DNA of 27,434 nt, taken from contig CAYPRX010000123.1 of the NCBI GenBank assembly GCA_964413265.1, positions 1 to 27,434 of the forward strand. Reading direction: 5' to 3'. The position numbers and the translations under genes were made by a program. Numbering within the stretch: position 1 is the stretch's first letter; every line of letters starts with the position of its first letter. Positions 24,739-27,434 of the stretch are shown here, piece after piece. The notes beneath the pieces are model-generated. The model ran no database searches. It was not told the DNA's origin and saw nothing but the letters and a program-made list of their open reading frames with translations. The DNA comes from CAVYGN01 sp964413265. Its GTDB lineage: Bacteria > Spirochaetota > Brevinematia > Brevinematales > JAOACQ01.

Positions 24739-24758
24739 AGGAGGAGGTTATGTAGTAA
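24739..24758 (+). promoter_or_regulatory. Strong Shine-Dalgarno followed by start-stop (ATG-TAG-TAA)
   Basis: AGGAGGAGG (24739-24747) is the strongest ribosome-binding site in the window. Two bases later comes ATG (24750-24752), immediately followed by in-frame TAG and TAA. No protein can be made, so it acts, if at all, as a ribosome-loading or mRNA-protecting element; a relic of a lost gene is the alternative. Confidence 0.6.
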
Positions 24759-24768
24759 AGAACCGGTA

Positions 24769-24898
24769 ACCGACAGCAGCGGAAAACGCTCGGTAGCGTA
24801 ATAAGCGAGGAACTTTTCCTTATTAATTGCCAGCCCTGTTATTAATAGGGGAAAGAAGCTTTTTATAACGGGGCTATTTAAAATAGAGGAGGATAGTT
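24769..24898 (+). promoter_or_regulatory. Structured leader RNA before the sugar-binding protein gene
   Basis: Three pairings are visible. (a) ACCG-(bulge)-AGCG (24769-24781) pairs with CGCTCGGT (24787-24794) over a GAAAA loop; the CGCT can instead pair with AGCG at 24795-24798. (b) 24813-24827 pairs with 24841-24855 as a continuous 15-bp helix including two G-U pairs, with a 13-base loop. (c) AGCCCTGTTAT (24832-24842), mostly the loop of (b), can pair with ATAACGGGGCT (24865-24875; one G-U). So (b) and (c) are either exclusive or form a pseudoknot. The ribosome-binding site AGAGGAGGA (24885-24893) lies ten bases further. No T-tract follows, so translational control or mRNA processing is likelier than termination. 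The rest of the 24687-24898 gap has only a weak 6-bp hairpin (24700-24727). Confidence 0.6.
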
Positions 24899-25876
24899 AT
24901 GAAGAGGTTGGTTATTAGTCTTACTTTGCTGACAATCGGCCTGGCTATTGTTCTCGGTTCAGGAACATTTGCAGCAAAAAAGAATCCGGTCCTTGGTTTT
25001 TCACAGCTTGGTGCTGAGAGCGAGTGGAGGGTAGCATGCACTCGTTCAATTCAGGGTTCAGCAAAGGATTATGGATTTACATTGATCTTCTCTGATGCCC
25101 AGCAGAAACAGCAGAACCAGATTGCTGCTCTCAGGTCTTTTATTGCAAGAAAGGTTGATGCTATTGGATTGACCTGCGTTGTTGAATCCGGCTGGGGTCC
25201 CGTTCTTAGGGAAATCAAAGCCGCTAACATTCCTTTGATTATGATCGACAGAGGTAGTGATGAAAAAGACACATCTCTCTGGGTGACCTTAATCGGATCA
25301 GATTTTACAGAAGAAGGCAGGAAAACCGCGAAATGGCTCGGCACTTACTTAGCGAAAAAAGGCATTGATGACGGCAAAAAAGAGATCAAGATTGATGAGC
25401 TTCAGGGTACCACAGGATCAGCTCCTGCTCTCGATCGTAAGAAAGGCTTCGAAGAGGTTATGAACGCCGAACATCCCAACTGGAAAATTGTCCGCTCAGA
25501 GACCGGCAATTTCACAGCTTCGGAGGGTAAGACTGTTATGCAGGCCTTCCTGAAAGCCGATAAGGATTTTCAGGTTCTCTATGCTCATAACGACCAGATG
25601 GCTTTAGGCGCCATTCAGGCAATCAAGGAAGCTGGCATGAAACCCGGAAAGGATATGACCATAGTATCGATTGACGGAGTAAAGGGTGCGTTCATAGCAA
25701 TGATGGCTGGAGAATTGAACGCATCTATTGAATGCAATCCTCTTCTTGGGCCTCAGATGTACCAGGCAGCCCTGGATACTTTGGCCGGGAAAGAGTTACC
25801 CAAGTATATCCCTACGATTGAAGGCGTATTCGACGAGTCTAACGCAGCTGCGGCATTCCCGCACAGGCAGTATTGA
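24899..25876 (+). CDS. ytfQ: Periplasmic sugar-binding protein, YtfQ-like
   Basis: The substrate-binding part of an ABC sugar importer. The 325-residue protein has a signal peptide (cut near residue 25, no lipobox cysteine) and then LGFSQLGAESEWRVA, QQKQQNQIAALRSFIARKVD, LQGTTGSAPALDRKKGFE, VLYAHNDQMALGAIQAIKEAG and VSIDGVKGAFIAMMAGELNAS. These match E. coli YtfQ, the galactofuranose-binding protein, almost block for block. With araB and araD upstream, an arabinofuranose or related pentose ligand is a reasonable inference. Expression is probably set by the structured leader before it and the 15-bp hairpin after it, which would favour more binding protein than ATPase. Confidence 0.93.
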   Translation: MKRLVISLTLLTIGLAIVLGSGTFAAKKNPVLGFSQLGAESEWRVACTRSIQGSAKDYGFTLIFSDAQQKQQNQIAALRSFIARKVDAIGLTCVVESGWGPVLREIKAANIPLIMIDRGSDEKDTSLWVTLIGSDFTEEGRKTAKWLGTYLAKKGIDDGKKEIKIDELQGTTGSAPALDRKKGFEEVMNAEHPNWKIVRSETGNFTASEGKTVMQAFLKADKDFQVLYAHNDQMALGAIQAIKEAGMKPGKDMTIVSIDGVKGAFIAMMAGELNASIECNPLLGPQMYQAALDTLAGKELPKYIPTIEGVFDESNAAAAFPHRQY

Positions 25877-25892
25877 TGTGAGTTGAGTTAAG

Positions 25893-25925
25893 TAATAACC
25901 GTCCCGCTATGCGGGACGGTTATTA
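25893..25925 (+). promoter_or_regulatory. Intercistronic 15-bp hairpin between ytfQ and ytfR
   Basis: TAATAACCGTCCCGC (25893-25907) pairs perfectly with its complement (25911-25925) over a three-base TAT loop. No T-run follows, so it is a poor terminator. It more likely protects the 3' end of the binding-protein message and lowers downstream expression, as intercistronic hairpins do in other binding-protein operons. Confidence 0.75.
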
Positions 25926-25951
25926 ATATTACAAACACGAGGAGGTTCCGA

Positions 25952-27434
25952 ATGCCGGAAAAAAGCATCAATCCAATTCTTGAAATGAAGGGTATAAGAA
26001 AGTCCTTTCCCGGTGTTAAGGCCCTGTCGGGAGTGGATTTCAGGCTGTTCAGGGGCGAGGTGCACGCCCTGATGGGACAGAATGGGGCGGGAAAATCAAC
26101 GCTGATTAAAGTTATCACCGGTGTAAACAAGCAGGAAGCAGGCGAGATACGCCTAGGTGGAAAGCTGATCAGGCCAGATTCTCCCCTTGAGGCCCAGAAA
26201 TTGGGGATCAGCACTGTGTATCAGGAAATCAATCTCTGTCCGAATCTGACGGTGGCTGAGAATATTTTCATAGGCAGAGAGCCGATGAGATTAGGCATGA
26301 TTGACTGGAAAAAAATGAATGAAAAGTCGGAAAAGATGCTGAGCGATTTAAGCGTTTCGATAGATGTAACGCAGTTACTGTCTTCTTATTCGGTTGCGAT
26401 ACAGCAGATGGTAGCGATAGCTCGCGTTCTGGACATAACAGCCAAAATTCTGATCCTCGATGAACCGACTTCGAGCCTGGATGAAAAAGAAACGAATCTT
26501 TTATTCAGTGTCATAAGGCAACTCAGGGACAAGGGAATGGCTATCCTTTTTGTGACTCATTTTTTGGAACAGACTTATCAAATTTCTGACCGGATAACAG
26601 TTCTCAAAAATGGGGAAAGGGTCGGAGAATTCATGACAAAGGAACTGCCGAAGGTTGAACTGATCTCTAAGATGCTCGGTAAGGAGCTGTCGGAATTCAG
26701 CTATTCGCAAAGGGATACAGTGAAGAAGGCTGGGGTCAAAGAAACGGCGAAAGAGAAAAAGGTTGTGTTAAAAGCAGAAAAACTCTCGCGTGAGGGCGCT
26801 ATCGCTCCGTTAGACCTTGAAATAAGCAAGGGTGAGATACTCGGATTCGCCGGGCTCCTCGGATCTGGAAGATCGGAGACCGCAAGGCTTCTCTTCGGTA
26901 TAGATAAGGCTGACCAGGGAGATATATATATTAAAGGAAAGAAAGCAACTCTTAACAATCCGATTAACGCGATAAACGCTGGTTTGGGATTTTGTCCGGA
27001 AGACAGAAAACTCGAAGGAGTTATCGGTGACCTTTCTGTTAGGGAAAACATAATTTTAGCAATACAGAGCAAAAAGGGTATATTGGGAAATATACCGTTG
27101 AAAAAGCAGCAGGAAATAGCTGATGGGTTGATTAAAATGATTGATATAAAGACAACCGGGACCGAGCAGGAAGCCGGGAAATTGTCAGGGGGCAATCAGC
27201 AGAAGTTGATGCTTGCGAGATGGCTCGCGACAAATCCCGAGCTTCTTATCCTTGACGAACCTACACGCGGAATAGATGTAGGAGCAAAGCTGGAGATAAT
27301 GGAACTTATCCTTAAACTGGCAAAGCAGGGCATGGCGCTGCTTTTCATATCGACCGAGATCGATGAAGTTGTCAGGTGCAGCGATGAAGTCGCTGTTTTC
27401 AAGGACAGGAAAAAAGTAAACGATTTGAAAGGAG
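25952..27434 (+). CDS. ytfR: Sugar ABC transporter ATP-binding protein, YtfR-like (cut by window edge)
   Basis: The double-ATPase subunit of a ribose/galactofuranose-type importer; 494 residues are visible and only the tail is missing. First domain: Walker A GQNGAGKST (42-50), Walker B ILILDEPTSSLD (166-177), and a degenerate signature YSVAIQQM (146-153). Second domain: degenerate Walker A GLLGSGRSE (301-309), GFCPEDRK (346-353), signature LSGGNQQK (411-418) and LILDEPTRGIDVG (432-444). The pattern of one intact and one degenerate site is normal for this family, and the linker and PEDRK region agree closely with E. coli YtfR. GGAGG lies six bases before the ATG. The permease genes (ytfT/yjfF type) should follow outside the window. 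Confidence 0.94.
   Translation, partial: MPEKSINPILEMKGIRKSFPGVKALSGVDFRLFRGEVHALMGQNGAGKSTLIKVITGVNKQEAGEIRLGGKLIRPDSPLEAQKLGISTVYQEINLCPNLTVAENIFIGREPMRLGMIDWKKMNEKSEKMLSDLSVSIDVTQLLSSYSVAIQQMVAIARVLDITAKILILDEPTSSLDEKETNLLFSVIRQLRDKGMAILFVTHFLEQTYQISDRITVLKNGERVGEFMTKELPKVELISKMLGKELSEFSYSQRDTVKKAGVKETAKEKKVVLKAEKLSREGAIAPLDLEISKGEILGFAGLLGSGRSETARLLFGIDKADQGDIYIKGKKATLNNPINAINAGLGFCPEDRKLEGVIGDLSVRENIILAIQSKKGILGNIPLKKQQEIADGLIKMIDIKTTGTEQEAGKLSGGNQQKLMLARWLATNPELLILDEPTRGIDVGAKLEIMELILKLAKQGMALLFISTEIDEVVRCSDEVAVFKDRKKVNDLKG

Noticed and set aside
24750..24842. A degraded short gene downstream of the strong Shine-Dalgarno
   Set aside because: If the two stop codons are ignored the frame runs for about 28 more codons to TAA, but the peptide has no family pattern, and the segment is better explained by RNA base pairing.
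1..27434. CRISPR arrays, insertion sequences, tRNA or rRNA genes
   Set aside because: No regularly spaced repeats, transposase frames, terminal inverted repeats, cloverleaf or rRNA segments were recognised on either strand.

Overview
The window looks like a chromosomal piece of a flagellated, Gram-negative-type bacterium, most likely a spirochaete (Spirochaetota). The case rests on a FliO-like flagellar export protein and an anti-sigma factor FlgM, outer-membrane beta-barrel and OmpA-type proteins, a BAPKO_0422-like small barrel, and a gliding-type ABC operon of the kind found in spirochaetes. The DNA is fairly AT-rich, genes are closely packed, and most have clear Shine-Dalgarno sequences. 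The species call is inference; there is no rRNA in the window.

Layout. (1) 1-5193, minus strand: a PSP1/RicT-like protein, a 612-residue protein of unknown function, the GTPase HflX, a FliO-like protein and the N-terminal part of the tRNA thiolase MnmA. They are tightly spaced, with a sigma70-type promoter in front of ricT. (2) 5318-7765, plus strand: a MagIII-like DNA glycosylase, a zinc-ribbon methyltransferase coupled to it by an ATGA overlap, and a TonB-like protein. (3) 7926-12688: an ABC exporter-type set (ATPase, six-helix permease, GldG-like and DUF4340 proteins) behind a good sigma70 promoter. (4) 12753-14258: a small TPR-like protein, RsmI and FlgM, ending in a textbook terminator. 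(5) 14388-19844: the GTPase Der and a 1361-residue envelope protein made of a beta-barrel-like N-terminus, eight FlgD-type Ig modules and a C-terminal OmpA domain. (6) 19904-20350, minus strand: a small secreted barrel, convergent with the giant gene across a bidirectional terminator. (7) 20591 to the right edge: a pentose locus with a LacI-type regulator, ribulokinase AraB, epimerase AraD, a secreted protein of unknown function, a YtfQ-like sugar-binding lipid-free periplasmic protein and the start of the YtfR-like ATPase.

How they work together. The last block is a coherent route for L-arabinose (probably furanose form) uptake and conversion to D-xylulose 5-phosphate. The isomerase AraA and the permeases are not in the window and would be expected beyond the right edge. 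The regulator sits behind a perfect consensus promoter (TTGACA-N17-TATAAT) that could drive the whole locus.

The most unusual feature is non-coding: the 212-base gap before the sugar-binding protein. It carries a very strong Shine-Dalgarno followed at once by ATG-TAG-TAA, then a small hairpin and a continuous 15-bp helix whose loop can pair with a downstream segment next to the real ribosome-binding site. This looks like a cis-acting RNA. A second, 15-bp hairpin follows the binding-protein gene.
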